Positions 28,449 through 36,948 of a stretch of DNA of 64,000 nt are shown piece after piece. Position 1 is the stretch's first letter. Each line of letters starts with the position of its first letter. The notes beneath the pieces are model-generated. The model had not been told where the DNA came from. It was given only the letters and a program-made list of their open reading frames with translations, and searched no databases. Both the position numbers and the translations under genes were made by a program. This stretch comes from Erythrobacter sp. SD-21 (lineage in GTDB: Bacteria > Pseudomonadota > Alphaproteobacteria > Sphingomonadales > Sphingomonadaceae), in the NCBI RefSeq assembly GCF_000181515.1, contig NZ_ABCG01000008.1:84253-148252 (forward strand). Direction: 5' to 3'.

Positions 28449-28483
28449 AAAAAACCCGGAGCGGCCCGAGGGCGCGCTCCGGG
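28449..28483 (-). terminator. Rho-independent terminator after the vWA gene
   Basis: On the minus strand: a perfect 9-bp GC stem (CCCGGAGCG / CGCTCCGGG) with an 11-base loop, followed directly by TTTTTTG. It ends transcription coming from the von Willebrand gene about 110 bases before the topA start region. Confidence 0.85.
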
Positions 28484-28560
28484 ATAAAGGAAAAGGACTT
28501 GCTCGAAACCGATCAAGCCCTTCGGGTCGCAGAGCCTGCCTAACCGGCCCTACCCCGGAG

Positions 28561-28583
28561 GACCCCACCCAATTGGGTGGGTC
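28561..28583. other. Inverted repeat GACC-C-CACCCAATTGGGTG-GGTC
   Basis: A palindrome with one bulged base just after the vWA stop. No T-run follows on either strand. It may stabilise the 3' end of the transcript ahead of the terminator at 28449-28483. Confidence 0.5.
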
Positions 28584-28591
28584 TCGAAAGT

Positions 28592-30175
28592 TTATCCCGC
28601 TTTGTCCCGAGTTGAGCTTTGCGCGAAATCGGGCGGGAGGATGCATCGGCCTGCATCGTACTCGCCGACCGCGCGGATCACCTCGTTTTTCTCCGGCTCG
28701 ATCCGGCGGCCCGAGATCTGGCTGTCGATCACGCGGCGCAGCAGCTGGTCGAGGCGGGTGACGAGATAGCAGTCGAGCGCCGGCTTGGCGTGGGGGTTGC
28801 CGATGCCGCTATCGTCGGTGAGGAAAGTGTAGCGCGACTGGGTGGCGGCGGCCATGGCGCGCATGACGTATTCGGCCACATCCGCCACGCCCGAAGCGCC
28901 GACCGGCACGACATGCACGCGTTCGGCGCGCAAGTGTTCAGCGGCGAGCCAGGTTCGCGGGATGTCCTCGTCATGCGGCGGCGCGTCGCCCACCAGCAGC
29001 AGCGACTTCACCGCATCCTTGCGCCATTCGAGCTGGGCGGCGCGGACCAGCGCGTCCTGCATCGCTTCCTCGTAATCGCCTCCACCGCCGGCGTGTTGGG
29101 CCGCAAGACGGGTTTGGGCGCGGGCGACATCGCTGTCGAAGTCGAAAGTCTGGGTAACGAAATCGTCGCCCTCGTCGCGATAGAAGCTGAAGGCGACGCG
29201 GATATCGATGTCCCGGTGGCGCGCCTCGAGCTGGTCGATGATCGAGCGCAGTTCTTCCTTGAGGAACCGCAGTTCGTCGCCCATCGAGCCGGTGACGTCG
29301 ACCACGAGCGCAAGGTCGAGCTTGCGCACGGCCTCAGCGGCACGATCGGAGCGGATGGTGACGCTCTGCGCGCCTTCACCTGCAGACAGGCGCACCATGC
29401 GCCATTCGCTGCGACCGGCGCGGACCCATACGGTTTCGCTCAGCCGGTCCAACGCTGGGAAGAACACCGCGCTGCCATCGGCGACCGAATTGAGGGTGAT
29501 CGAATTGCCATCCTCGCAGCGCAGTTCGATGGGCATGAAGGGAACCGCCTGCCCGCGCGCGTCCTTCGCCTCCACCCGCAAGATGCGCGAGGTGTCGAGC
29601 ACGGGCAGCGATGCGATGCGCTGGCCCAGGTCGGACTTGCGGACATAGGCGGCATAAAGCTCGGGATTGAGGAGGTCGTCGTGCTCACCTGCGGTCAGCA
29701 GGCCGCTCTGCGGACGCGGCTGCGGCGGGCGCGGAGGATAGGGCGGCGGCGGATAGCCGGGCATGGTGCTGCTCGCCGGCGGAGGCGGTGCCGCAGTGGG
29801 CGGCGGAGCGCGCTCGGCATCGACGGTCGCACCGGGGCTCGCGCTTTCCATGGACTCGCGCTTCATGCGCGGACCGGTCACGACAATGCGGTCGCCCTCA
29901 TCCGCGGCCGCGGCGGCGGGTGGTGGCGGAGGGGGCGGCGCTGCTTCCATGGCCACAGGCGGCGGTGCGAGATGGCGGGGGCGCTGTTGCTGGTCGATCA
30001 CGGTTTCCTCGCCGAGGTCGGGCAAAGGCGCAGGCGTACGGCAATAGCCGAGGTCGCGCGAAGGCGGCGGGACGGTGGCGCGGAGATCCGGCTGTTCGCC
30101 ATGCGCTTGCAAGACGGCAGGGCCTGGAACCAGCAGAGAAAGGGCACAGGCCCCGGCAATCATCTTCTTCATCAC
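28592..30175 (-). CDS. Secreted von Willebrand factor A domain protein
   Basis: 527 residues. A signal peptide (ALSLLVPGPAVLQAHG) is followed by a long low-complexity region rich in Pro, Ala and Glu to about residue 160. Next come a small beta domain (SRILRVEAKDARGQAVPFM) and a vWA domain with the metal-site motif VVDVTGSMGDEL near residue 290, then GGGGDYEEAMQDAL and LLLVGDAPPHDEDIP. This architecture is usually periplasmic or surface-attached and binds a partner protein; the partner is unknown. The linker contains DRIVVTGPRMKRESME, resembling the N-terminus of TonB-dependent receptors. A clear terminator follows. Confidence 0.82.
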   Translation of the reverse strand: MMKKMIAGACALSLLVPGPAVLQAHGEQPDLRATVPPPSRDLGYCRTPAPLPDLGEETVIDQQQRPRHLAPPPVAMEAAPPPPPPPAAAAADEGDRIVVTGPRMKRESMESASPGATVDAERAPPPTAAPPPPASSTMPGYPPPPYPPRPPQPRPQSGLLTAGEHDDLLNPELYAAYVRKSDLGQRIASLPVLDTSRILRVEAKDARGQAVPFMPIELRCEDGNSITLNSVADGSAVFFPALDRLSETVWVRAGRSEWRMVRLSAGEGAQSVTIRSDRAAEAVRKLDLALVVDVTGSMGDELRFLKEELRSIIDQLEARHRDIDIRVAFSFYRDEGDDFVTQTFDFDSDVARAQTRLAAQHAGGGGDYEEAMQDALVRAAQLEWRKDAVKSLLLVGDAPPHDEDIPRTWLAAEHLRAERVHVVPVGASGVADVAEYVMRAMAAATQSRYTFLTDDSGIGNPHAKPALDCYLVTRLDQLLRRVIDSQISGRRIEPEKNEVIRAVGEYDAGRCILPPDFAQSSTRDKAG

Positions 30176-30199
30176 GACTCTCCCCGATCGAACGCGAAA

Positions 30200-30212
30200 T
30201 GATACTGTATCA
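30200..30212. promoter_or_regulatory. Inverted repeat TGATACTGTATCA upstream of the vWA gene
   Basis: A 13-base odd-centred inverted repeat 25-37 bases before the vWA start. On the minus strand it contains TATCAT, which could serve as a -10 element, so a bound regulator would probably block transcription. The regulator is unknown. Confidence 0.45.
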
Positions 30213-30275
30213 CATTTGATCAGGGATGGAAGATGAACGGTTCCTGACGTGCGACCGGAGATTAAGAGCCAAATG

Positions 30276-31394
30276 TCAGGAAGAGAGGCTCACCCGCCCT
30301 GCCGCATGGCGTTCCAGCCGTCCGGCAATCTCGAGTTCAAGCAGCGCCAATTGCACCGCAGCAGCGCCCTTACCGGACTGGCGCACCAGCTCGTCCACCG
30401 CGATGGGCGCGGTCGTAAGAAGGCTGGCGATGTCGGCGGGTTCGGCCTCCGCGAATTCGGCCGGTTCGAAGTCAAAATGCGACACCGGCTCGCGGAAGGT
30501 CGAGCGCGGGCTTCCATCGAAACCGGTGAGCAGTTCGGCCACGTCTTCGGGCGATTGCACCAGCACGGCGCCTTCGCGGATGAGGTGGTTGCAGCCGTGG
30601 CTGCGCGCCTCCAGCGGGCTGCCGGGGATCGCCATGACCTCCCTCCCCACCTCGCCTGCCAGCCGGGCGGTGATGAGGCTGCCGGACTTGATCGCAGCCT
30701 CGACCACCAGCGTGCCTGCGGCGAGCCCGGCGATGATGCGGTTGCGGCTGGGAAAGTGGCTGCCGCGCGGCTCCGTGCCAGGAGTCTGTTCGGCGATGAG
30801 CAAGCCTTCTCGCGCGATCCGTTCCTGCAATTCACTGTGCTGCGGCGGGTAGGCGATGTCGATCCCGCTGGCGATGACGCCGACGGTCTGCGGGAGTGCG
30901 CCCTCATGCGCCGCACCGTCGATCCCGCGCGCCAGCCCCGAGACCACCGTGAAACGGGCCTCGGCTAGCCCTTTCCCGAAATCGCGCGCCAGCTTGACCG
31001 CGGCCGCGCTGGCGTTGCGCGCACCCACCATGGCGACACAGGGCCTGGCGGCCAGCGACAGGTCGCCGCGCCAGGTCAGGATCGGCGGCGCGCTGTCGAT
31101 TTCGCCGAGGAGGCGCGGATAGTCAAGCTGGTCGTGGAACAGGTATTTTGCGCCGGAAGCGCGCACAGCATCGACCTCGCGCTCGATCCTGTCGCGAGGC
31201 GCGGCGCGGTATTGCCGCCCGCCCTTCTTGCCGAGTTCCGGCAGGGCCTCCAGCGCCTCACCCGCGGTACCGAAGCGCGCCAGCAGCATGGCGTAGCTGA
31301 CCGGGCCGATATTGGGCGAACGCAGCAGGCGGATGCGGGCGAACGCCTCGTCCTGAGTCAGCGTGGCCGGCGCGGGATGGACCGCCTCGTTCAC
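30276..31394 (-). CDS. dprA: DNA-processing protein DprA
   Basis: DprA protects incoming single-stranded DNA and loads RecA during natural transformation. 372 residues: an N-terminal SAM-like helical domain, the Rossmann core with VVSGLARGIDGAAHEGAL, PPQHSELQERIA and PSRNRIIAGLAAGTLVVEA, and a C-terminal winged-helix domain (TTAPIAVDELVRQSGKGAAAV). GTG at 31394 overlaps the plsY stop (GTGA), which fixes the start; the larger open frame to 31961 is antisense to plsY codons and is rejected. Its presence alone does not prove competence. Confidence 0.94.
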   Translation of the reverse strand: MNEAVHPAPATLTQDEAFARIRLLRSPNIGPVSYAMLLARFGTAGEALEALPELGKKGGRQYRAAPRDRIEREVDAVRASGAKYLFHDQLDYPRLLGEIDSAPPILTWRGDLSLAARPCVAMVGARNASAAAVKLARDFGKGLAEARFTVVSGLARGIDGAAHEGALPQTVGVIASGIDIAYPPQHSELQERIAREGLLIAEQTPGTEPRGSHFPSRNRIIAGLAAGTLVVEAAIKSGSLITARLAGEVGREVMAIPGSPLEARSHGCNHLIREGAVLVQSPEDVAELLTGFDGSPRSTFREPVSHFDFEPAEFAEAEPADIASLLTTAPIAVDELVRQSGKGAAAVQLALLELEIAGRLERHAAGRVSLSS

Positions 31395-31996
31395 CCCTTG
31401 GAGCCGACCTTCGGTTCGGTCCCGGCGGCGAGGCGCTTGATGTTTTCCCGATGCAGGAAGATCACCAGCGCGGCAATCAGCACCAGCACCTTCACCCAGG
31501 TCGGCCAGCCGAACAGGAAGGCTGCCACAGCGGTCGCGACGACGGCGCTCATCCCTGCGAGCGAACTGATCCGCGTGATCGCGAGCATGCCCAGCCACAC
31601 CAAAGCGTAGACCACGCCCAGCGGCCAGGCTAGGCCGAAGCTGACCCCGGCATTGGTCGCCACGCCCTTGCCGCCCCTGAAGCCCAGCCAGACCGGGAAA
31701 CAATGGCCGATCACGGCGAAAAGCGCGGTCCAGCCTGCGTCTTCCCAGAACAAGTGCTTGGCGATCAGGACCGGTATCAGCCCCTTGGCGAGATCGAGCA
31801 GGAGCGTTGCCGCGGCCAGCCCCTTGCTGCCGGTGCGCAGCACGTTGGTCGCCCCGATATTGCCGCTGCCCTGTTGGCGAATGTCGCCCTTGCCCGCCAG
31901 TTTCGCGAGGATCAGGCCGAAGGGGATCGAGCCGAAGGCATAGCCGAGCAGCGCGGCCCACAGGACGCTGATCGAAAAGTCTGTACCGAAATCCAT
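31391..31996 (-). CDS. plsY: Glycerol-3-phosphate acyltransferase PlsY
   Basis: PlsY transfers the acyl group from acyl-phosphate to glycerol-3-phosphate, the first step of phospholipid synthesis. The 201-residue membrane protein has the three family motifs: FGSIPFGLILAKLAG, QGSGNIGATNVLRTGSKG and VIGHCFPVWLGFRGGKGVAT. ATG at 31996 follows GGGGAC; an ATG at 32014 is an alternative. The much longer open frame continues into murI antisense and is an artefact. Coupled to dprA. Confidence 0.95.
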   Translation of the reverse strand: MDFGTDFSISVLWAALLGYAFGSIPFGLILAKLAGKGDIRQQGSGNIGATNVLRTGSKGLAAATLLLDLAKGLIPVLIAKHLFWEDAGWTALFAVIGHCFPVWLGFRGGKGVATNAGVSFGLAWPLGVVYALVWLGMLAITRISSLAGMSAVVATAVAAFLFGWPTWVKVLVLIAALVIFLHRENIKRLAAGTEPKVGSKG

Positions 31997-32113
31997 CCCG
32001 TAAGTCCCCGGCATTGCCGCAAGACTTGTGAAAGCCCTGCCTTTTTGTCTAGCGAGGCATCTAGAGCGATTTGCTCCGCTGCGGCAAGCGGCGAGCTGCC
32101 AAAAGGGACCGAT

Positions 32114-32908
32114 TTGAACTCTTCCTCCCCGATCCTGCTGTTCGATTCCGGCGTGGGCGGGCTGACCGTGCTGGCCGAGTTGCGCCAGCTCATGCCCAAG
32201 GCCCCCGTGATCTACGCCGCCGACATGGCCGGACTGCCCTATGGCACGAAGACCGAGGCCGAAGTCGCCGCGCGTGTCGCCGGCCTGCTTGGGCGGATGG
32301 CCGAACGCTACAATCCGCGCCTGATCTGCATTGCCTGCAACACGGCGAGCACGATCGCGCTGGGCATGGTGCGCGAAGTGCTGGAAACGCCCATCGTCGG
32401 CACGGTCCCGGCGATCAAGCCCGCCGCTGCGCTCACGAAAACGGGCACGATCGGCTTGCTCGGCACGCAGGCGACCGTGCGCCAGGGCTATGTCGACGAT
32501 CTCGAGCGCGAGTTCGCCTCGGACAAGACGCTGCTGCGTTACGGGGCGAACGATCTGGTCGCGCTGGGCGAACACAAGTTGCGCGGCGAGTCCGTCAGCG
32601 TCGACGAAGTTGCCAAAGCGGCGCGCGGCCTCGTGCTGCAGGTGGGCGGCGAGGATCTCGACACCGTCGTGCTTGCCTGCACGCACTTCCCCCTGCTCGA
32701 ACCCGAACTGCGCGAGGCTTTCGGCAAGCACGTCACCTTCGTCCACGGAGCGCAGGGTATTGCCCGCCGAATTGCGCACCTGCTGGAGGGCGAGCGTTTC
32801 TCCTTTTGGAGCAAGAGTTTTGCCGTCACGACTGGCGAACTCGACGATTTCCGCCGCCTGGCGGGCGCGTTCGAGCGGCACGGTATTACCCGCCTCAAGC
32901 GCTTCTGA
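32114..32908 (+). CDS. murI: Glutamate racemase
   Basis: Makes D-glutamate for peptidoglycan. 264 residues: ILLFDSGVGGLTVL with the first catalytic region, ADMAGLPYGTKT, the catalytic Cys in CIACNTAST near residue 74, and the second in VLACTHFPLLEPEL near 190. TTG at 32114 is chosen because AAAGGGA lies 6 bases upstream and the protein N-terminus fits; the longer upstream frame has no similarity. It is divergent from plsY-dprA. Confidence 0.95.
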   Translation: MNSSSPILLFDSGVGGLTVLAELRQLMPKAPVIYAADMAGLPYGTKTEAEVAARVAGLLGRMAERYNPRLICIACNTASTIALGMVREVLETPIVGTVPAIKPAAALTKTGTIGLLGTQATVRQGYVDDLEREFASDKTLLRYGANDLVALGEHKLRGESVSVDEVAKAARGLVLQVGGEDLDTVVLACTHFPLLEPELREAFGKHVTFVHGAQGIARRIAHLLEGERFSFWSKSFAVTTGELDDFRRLAGAFERHGITRLKRF

Positions 32909-33113
32909 ACCGTTTACCGGGGCTTGCGCACGGCGGGACGCAGCTTGCCAATTTCGAAATTGAGCAGCCCACCAGACTGGCGTATGGCGCGCAGCGCACC
33001 ATATATCGAGGGTTATAGAACCAATGGCCAATGGCGGCCCACGGCAGTTTCCGATAGCGATTCAGGCATAGGGGATTGCCGCTGGGGATTGAGCGGCTAT
33101 AGGCGAGGGCATC

Positions 33114-34334
33114 ATGAACTACGGACAGGTTTTCGACGAAGCGATCGGTCGTCTTCACAAAGAGGGCCGCTACCGTGTGTTCATCGACATCATGCGGAAC
33201 AAGGGGGCCTACCCCAACGCGCGCTGCTTCCACGGTCATAACGGCCCCAAGCCGATCACCGTGTGGTGCTCCAACGACTATCTCGCCATGGGCCAGCATC
33301 CCAAGGTCATCGAAGCGATGGAAAACGCGCTGCACGATGTCGGCGCGGGTTCGGGCGGCACGCGCAATATCGGCGGGAACACGCACCTCCATGTCGAGCT
33401 GGAACGCGAGCTGGCGGATCTGCACGGCAAGGAAGGCGCGCTGCTGTTCACCAGCGGTTATGTCTCGAACGACGCGACGCTGTCGACGCTGGCAAAGCTG
33501 CTTCCGGGCTGCGTGATCTTCTCCGACGAATTGAACCACGCCAGCATGATCGCCGGCATCCGCAATTCGGGCTGCGAGAAGCGCGTCTTCCGCCACAACG
33601 ATCTCGAGCATCTGGAACAGCTGCTCGCGGCCGAAGATTTCGACACGCCGAAGGTCATCGCTTTTGAAAGCGTCTATTCGATGGACGGGGACGTCGCCCC
33701 GATCCATGCGATCTGCGACCTCGCCGAAAAGTACAACGCGCTGACCTATATCGACGAAGTCCACGCGGTCGGCATGTATGGAGAACACGGCGGCGGCATC
33801 TCCGAACGCGACGAGGCTGCGCACCGCATCGACATCATCGAGGGCACGCTGGGCAAGGCGTTCGGCGTGATGGGCGGCTATATCGCAGCCGATACGCGCG
33901 TGATCGACTGCATCCGCAGCTACGCCCCGGGTTTCATCTTCACCACTTCGCTCAGCCCCGTGCTGGTCGCCGGCGTGCTCGCCGCGGTGAAGCACCTGAA
34001 GTCTTCGAACGAGGAGCGCGACGCGCAGCAGGCCGCTGCTGCCCTGCTCAAGGAAAAGATGCGCAAGGCGGGCCTGCCGGTCATGCCTTCGGTCACGCAT
34101 ATCGTGCCGCTGATGATTGGCGACCCGGTGCGCGCCAAGCAGATCAGCGACATCCTGCTCGCCGAATACGGCGTCTACGTCCAGCCGATCAACTTCCCCA
34201 CCGTTCCCCGCGGTACGGAGCGCCTGCGCTTCACGCCGGGTCCTGCGCATACCGCAGAGATGATGGACGAACTGGTCACCGCGCTGGTCGAGATCTGGGA
34301 TCGGATGGAGCTGGAACTGCGCAAGGCAGCCTAG
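33114..34334 (+). CDS. hemA: 5-aminolevulinate synthase
   Basis: Condenses glycine and succinyl-CoA, the first step of haem and chlorophyll synthesis by the C4 route typical of alphaproteobacteria. 406 residues: [36 protein letters not shown], and the PLP lysine about 248 in [16 protein letters not shown], followed by [12 protein letters not shown] at 33114 is preceded by GAGGGC. The 205-base gap upstream shows no clear element. A YdeI-like gene follows closely. Confidence 0.96.
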   Translation: MNYGQVFDEAIGRLHKEGRYRVFIDIMRNKGAYPNARCFHGHNGPKPITVWCSNDYLAMGQHPKVIEAMENALHDVGAGSGGTRNIGGNTHLHVELERELADLHGKEGALLFTSGYVSNDATLSTLAKLLPGCVIFSDELNHASMIAGIRNSGCEKRVFRHNDLEHLEQLLAAEDFDTPKVIAFESVYSMDGDVAPIHAICDLAEKYNALTYIDEVHAVGMYGEHGGGISERDEAAHRIDIIEGTLGKAFGVMGGYIAADTRVIDCIRSYAPGFIFTTSLSPVLVAGVLAAVKHLKSSNEERDAQQAAAALLKEKMRKAGLPVMPSVTHIVPLMIGDPVRAKQISDILLAEYGVYVQPINFPTVPRGTERLRFTPGPAHTAEMMDELVTALVEIWDRMELELRKAA

Positions 34335-34338
34335 GCCA

Positions 34339-34617
34339 GTGGCGAAAGCGGCCGATCCAGACTTTCGCCACACGACACCGCCCGAAATCAAGGCCATGCT
34401 CGACGGCGATGCTACGCTATCTGAAAAGTGGCAAGCGCTGACCCCGTTGGCGCGCAACGAATGGATCTGCTGGACGATTTCCGCCAAGCAGGACGCGACC
34501 CGCACCAAGCGCCGCGCCCGGCTCCATCAGGAAGTTCTCGAAGGCAAGAAGCGACCCTGCTGCTGGCCCGGCTGCCCCCACCGCCGCGAATCCGCCCGCA
34601 AGTGGGTCGATGCGTGA
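34339..34617 (+). CDS. YdeI/OmpD-associated family protein
   Basis: A 92-residue protein with the family core LTPLARNEWICWTISAKQD, then TRTKRRARLHQEVLEGKKRP and a C-terminal CCWPGCPHR. Family members have been linked to polymyxin or bacteriocin resistance in enterobacteria, but the mechanism is unknown. GTG at 34339 starts four bases after the hemA stop, so it is probably co-transcribed. Confidence 0.8.
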   Translation: MAKAADPDFRHTTPPEIKAMLDGDATLSEKWQALTPLARNEWICWTISAKQDATRTKRRARLHQEVLEGKKRPCCWPGCPHRRESARKWVDA

Positions 34618-34695
34618 CCTTGCCGCGCCGTAGGGGATTTTGCCGTATCCCCGCGCTGCGCTAGTCACCCTCAGGAGAGACCCGAGGGAGTAAGC

Positions 34696-35388
34696 ATGAG
34701 CGGTAATCCGGAGCAGACCTACAGGGACGTGGTGATGGGACGCCGCTCGATCAGAGGCTATCTCGACAAGCCTGTCCCGCGCGCGCTGATCGAGGAAGTG
34801 CTGGAGATGGCGATGCGCTCGCCCACCTCAATGAACACCCAGCCCTGGCACTTCCACGTCATCACCGGCGAACCGCTTGATGCCATCCGCAGGGGCAACA
34901 CCGAGCGCATCCTCGCCGGCGAGCCCGACAGTCGCGAATTTCGCCGCGGCGAACCCTTTGCCGGCGTCCACCGTGATCGCCAGGTCGGTGTCGCCAAGCA
35001 ATTGTTCGGCGCCATGGGCATCGCGCGCGACGACAAGGAAGCGCGCCAGGACTGGGTCCTGCGCGGCTTCCGCCAGTTCGATGCGCCCGTCTGCGTTATT
35101 GTCACGTACGACAAGGAATTGTCCGGCAGCGATGACACGCCGTTCGATTGCGGCGCAGTGACCACGGCCCTCGTCAACGCCGCATGGTCGCGCGGACTCG
35201 GCTGCGTCATCAATTCGCAAGGGATCATGCAAAGCCCCGTGGTGCGCGAACACGCCGGCATTCCCGATAACCAGGTCATCATGAAGGCCGTCGCCATGGG
35301 ATGGCCCGACGAGACATTTCCCGCCAATGCGGTGGTAAGCACGCGCAAGAGCGTGGAGGAAGCGGCGCGTTTCGTCGGCTTCGACTGA
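34696..35388 (+). CDS. Nitroreductase family flavoprotein
   Basis: A 230-residue FMN-dependent nitroreductase: GRRSIRGYLDKPVPRALIEEVL and the FMN contact SPTSMNTQPWHFHVITG at the start, and GCVINSQGIMQSPVVREHAG, IPDNQVIMKAVAMGWPDE near the end. Substrates of such enzymes vary (nitroaromatics, quinones, enones). Good ribosome binding site (GAGGGAG) before ATG 34696. A weak hairpin with a T-rich tail at 35453-35477 may terminate it. Confidence 0.85.
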   Translation: MSGNPEQTYRDVVMGRRSIRGYLDKPVPRALIEEVLEMAMRSPTSMNTQPWHFHVITGEPLDAIRRGNTERILAGEPDSREFRRGEPFAGVHRDRQVGVAKQLFGAMGIARDDKEARQDWVLRGFRQFDAPVCVIVTYDKELSGSDDTPFDCGAVTTALVNAAWSRGLGCVINSQGIMQSPVVREHAGIPDNQVIMKAVAMGWPDETFPANAVVSTRKSVEEAARFVGFD

Positions 35389-35629
35389 GCCTTCATCTTC
35401 GATTCGCTAGCGACTGGCTGAACGCGGAATTCGCCACCGCGCGCTGAATTCCCTTCCTACTTCCGGGAAGATTCTTTTCCGGTAGCGGCTCTGTGCGAAC
35501 GGCTCGGCAGCGAGTGGTTCGCTCCCTGCGATGGATGCCTTTTGCATTAATCTGGAATTCACTCCCGGAGGTCGACCGACCGTCTATCGAGGTCGGAAAG
35601 CCCCCTTCCGGCCCAGAGTGGAGACACCC

Positions 35630-35983
35630 ATGAAGAAGAATATCCTCCTTGTCGCGAGCGGCTCTTTCCTCGCCCTGCATGCCGTATCTGCCGCTGCGCA
35701 GGACGCACCTCCCGTCGAAGCCGAAACGACTGCGCCTGCACCCGATGACGCCGATGCAGCGGTCACGACGTCGCCAGCAATGGACGAGGTTGCCAGCGAA
35801 ATCGACGCCATGCAGGCGGAAGACAGCTCAACGGACGGTGCCGTCGTGGTCGCCGAACCCGATACCGCCGAGGCCTCGACCGATGCCTCGCTCGATCACG
35901 GCGACATGGATCATTCGGCGCAAGGCGAAGAAGAGCCGGCCGCCGACGCCGCCGAAATCGATCCGGAAGAAGGCGACAACTGA
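35630..35983 (+). CDS. Very acidic secreted protein
   Basis: 117 residues. A clear signal peptide (MKKNILLVASGSFLALHAVS, cleavage likely after AAA) precedes a mature region of about 93 residues with roughly one third Asp/Glu, many Ala, Thr and Ser, and no Lys, Arg, Cys, Trp, Tyr or Phe. It contains DHGDMDHS, similar to metal-binding stretches in copper proteins. It is probably unfolded; cation binding (calcium, copper) or an acid buffer role is a guess. ATG at 35630 is the first that gives a signal peptide. Three hairpins follow. Confidence 0.78.
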   Translation: MKKNILLVASGSFLALHAVSAAAQDAPPVEAETTAPAPDDADAAVTTSPAMDEVASEIDAMQAEDSSTDGAVVVAEPDTAEASTDASLDHGDMDHSAQGEEEPAADAAEIDPEEGDN

Positions 35984-36001
35984 CATCAGCTTTTTGACAA
36001 G

Positions 36002-36089
36002 GGCGCCTGCCCCTCTCCCCCAAACCCCAAGCAGGCGCCAAGGCCGGTTTCCTCTCCGGCTTGCGGCCCGCGCCCTGTGCGCGGGCCGC
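36002..36089 (+). terminator. Three tandem hairpins after the acidic protein
   Basis: Stem 1: GGCGCCTGC/GCAGGCGCC, 36002-36010 with 36031-36039 (20-base loop). Stem 2: GCCGG/CCGGC, 36043-36047 with 36056-36060. Stem 3: GCGGCCCGCGC/GCGCGGGCCGC, 36063-36073 with 36079-36089 (5-base loop), followed by AATTCTTT. The third looks like the real terminator; the others may protect the mRNA end. Confidence 0.7.
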
Positions 36090-36170
36090 AATTCTTTGGC
36101 CAATGGCGATTGCCGCGGCGGGACGGGAAAGAAGATCGCGGAGGATGGTTCGCTATGCAGGAGGACTACT

Positions 36171-36944
36171 ATGACCGGCACACTGACGAAGATTGGCGAG
36201 GATTTCTGGCGGGTGGAAGGCGACTTCCGCATCGGAGGTTTGCTGAACCTCGGAACGCAGGCGTCCCTCGTCCGGCTTGGCGACGGCAACTTCGTCTTCC
36301 TCGACAGCTATACCTTGCCCGACAGCGTAAAGGCCGAGGTTGATCGGCTGACCGAAGGTACTAGCAAGCTGGCCGCGATCCTGAACCTGCACCCGTTCCA
36401 CACGCTCCATTGCGAATGGATGCACCGAGCCTATCCCGAGGCGGCGCTCTACGGAACCGCCCGCCACCTTCGGCAGCTACCCGATCTGCCGTGGCAGGAC
36501 GCGCGATGCGAAAGCGGCGTATTGGCCGAACGCTTCGGGGCGGATTTCGACTTTGCAATTCCCGAAGGCGTCCCGCTGGTGTGCGAGGATGAGAGCGTGC
36601 ATTTCTCCTCCATCCTCGCGCTTCATCGCAAGAGCGGGACGATCCATATCGACGACACGCTGGTCTATCTCGACAAGGGTTTTCCCTTCAGCCTGCTACC
36701 ACTGAACCGCCGCGTCGATTTCCACCCGACGCTGGCCAAGGCGCTGGAGCCGCGCGCAGGCGCAGCAGACGAGTTTCGCGAATGGGCGATTGGGCTGGGT
36801 GTCGAATGGGCTGACGCCAAGCGGATAGCCGCGGCGCACAATTCGGTGCGCGAACTGGGAGCAGAGGAGTTTCCGGATCAGATCGGAGCGGCGCTCGGAA
36901 GGGTCAAATCCGTACTCGACGCGCATAAGGCCGAGCACGGATAA
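36171..36944 (+). CDS. Hypothetical protein, metallo-hydrolase-like
   Basis: 257 residues starting at ATG 36171, with a strong GGAGG 8 bases upstream. The start (GEDFWRVEGDFRIGGLLNLG, then NFVFLDSYTLP) and the motif LNLHPFHTLHCEWMHRAYPE resemble the fold and the histidine cluster of metallo-beta-lactamase-like or DUF4336 proteins, but the canonical HxHxDH is not present. SGTIHIDDTLVYLDKG follows. Assignment is weak; a non-catalytic relative is possible. It converges on the ornithine decarboxylase. Confidence 0.7.
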   Translation: MTGTLTKIGEDFWRVEGDFRIGGLLNLGTQASLVRLGDGNFVFLDSYTLPDSVKAEVDRLTEGTSKLAAILNLHPFHTLHCEWMHRAYPEAALYGTARHLRQLPDLPWQDARCESGVLAERFGADFDFAIPEGVPLVCEDESVHFSSILALHRKSGTIHIDDTLVYLDKGFPFSLLPLNRRVDFHPTLAKALEPRAGAADEFREWAIGLGVEWADAKRIAAAHNSVRELGAEEFPDQIGAALGRVKSVLDAHKAEHG

Positions 36945-36948
36945 GAGG

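Noticed and set aside
32895..34508. 537-codon minus-strand ORF opposite hemA
   Set aside because: Antisense shadow of hemA and the YdeI-like gene; the plus-strand genes carry full family motifs.
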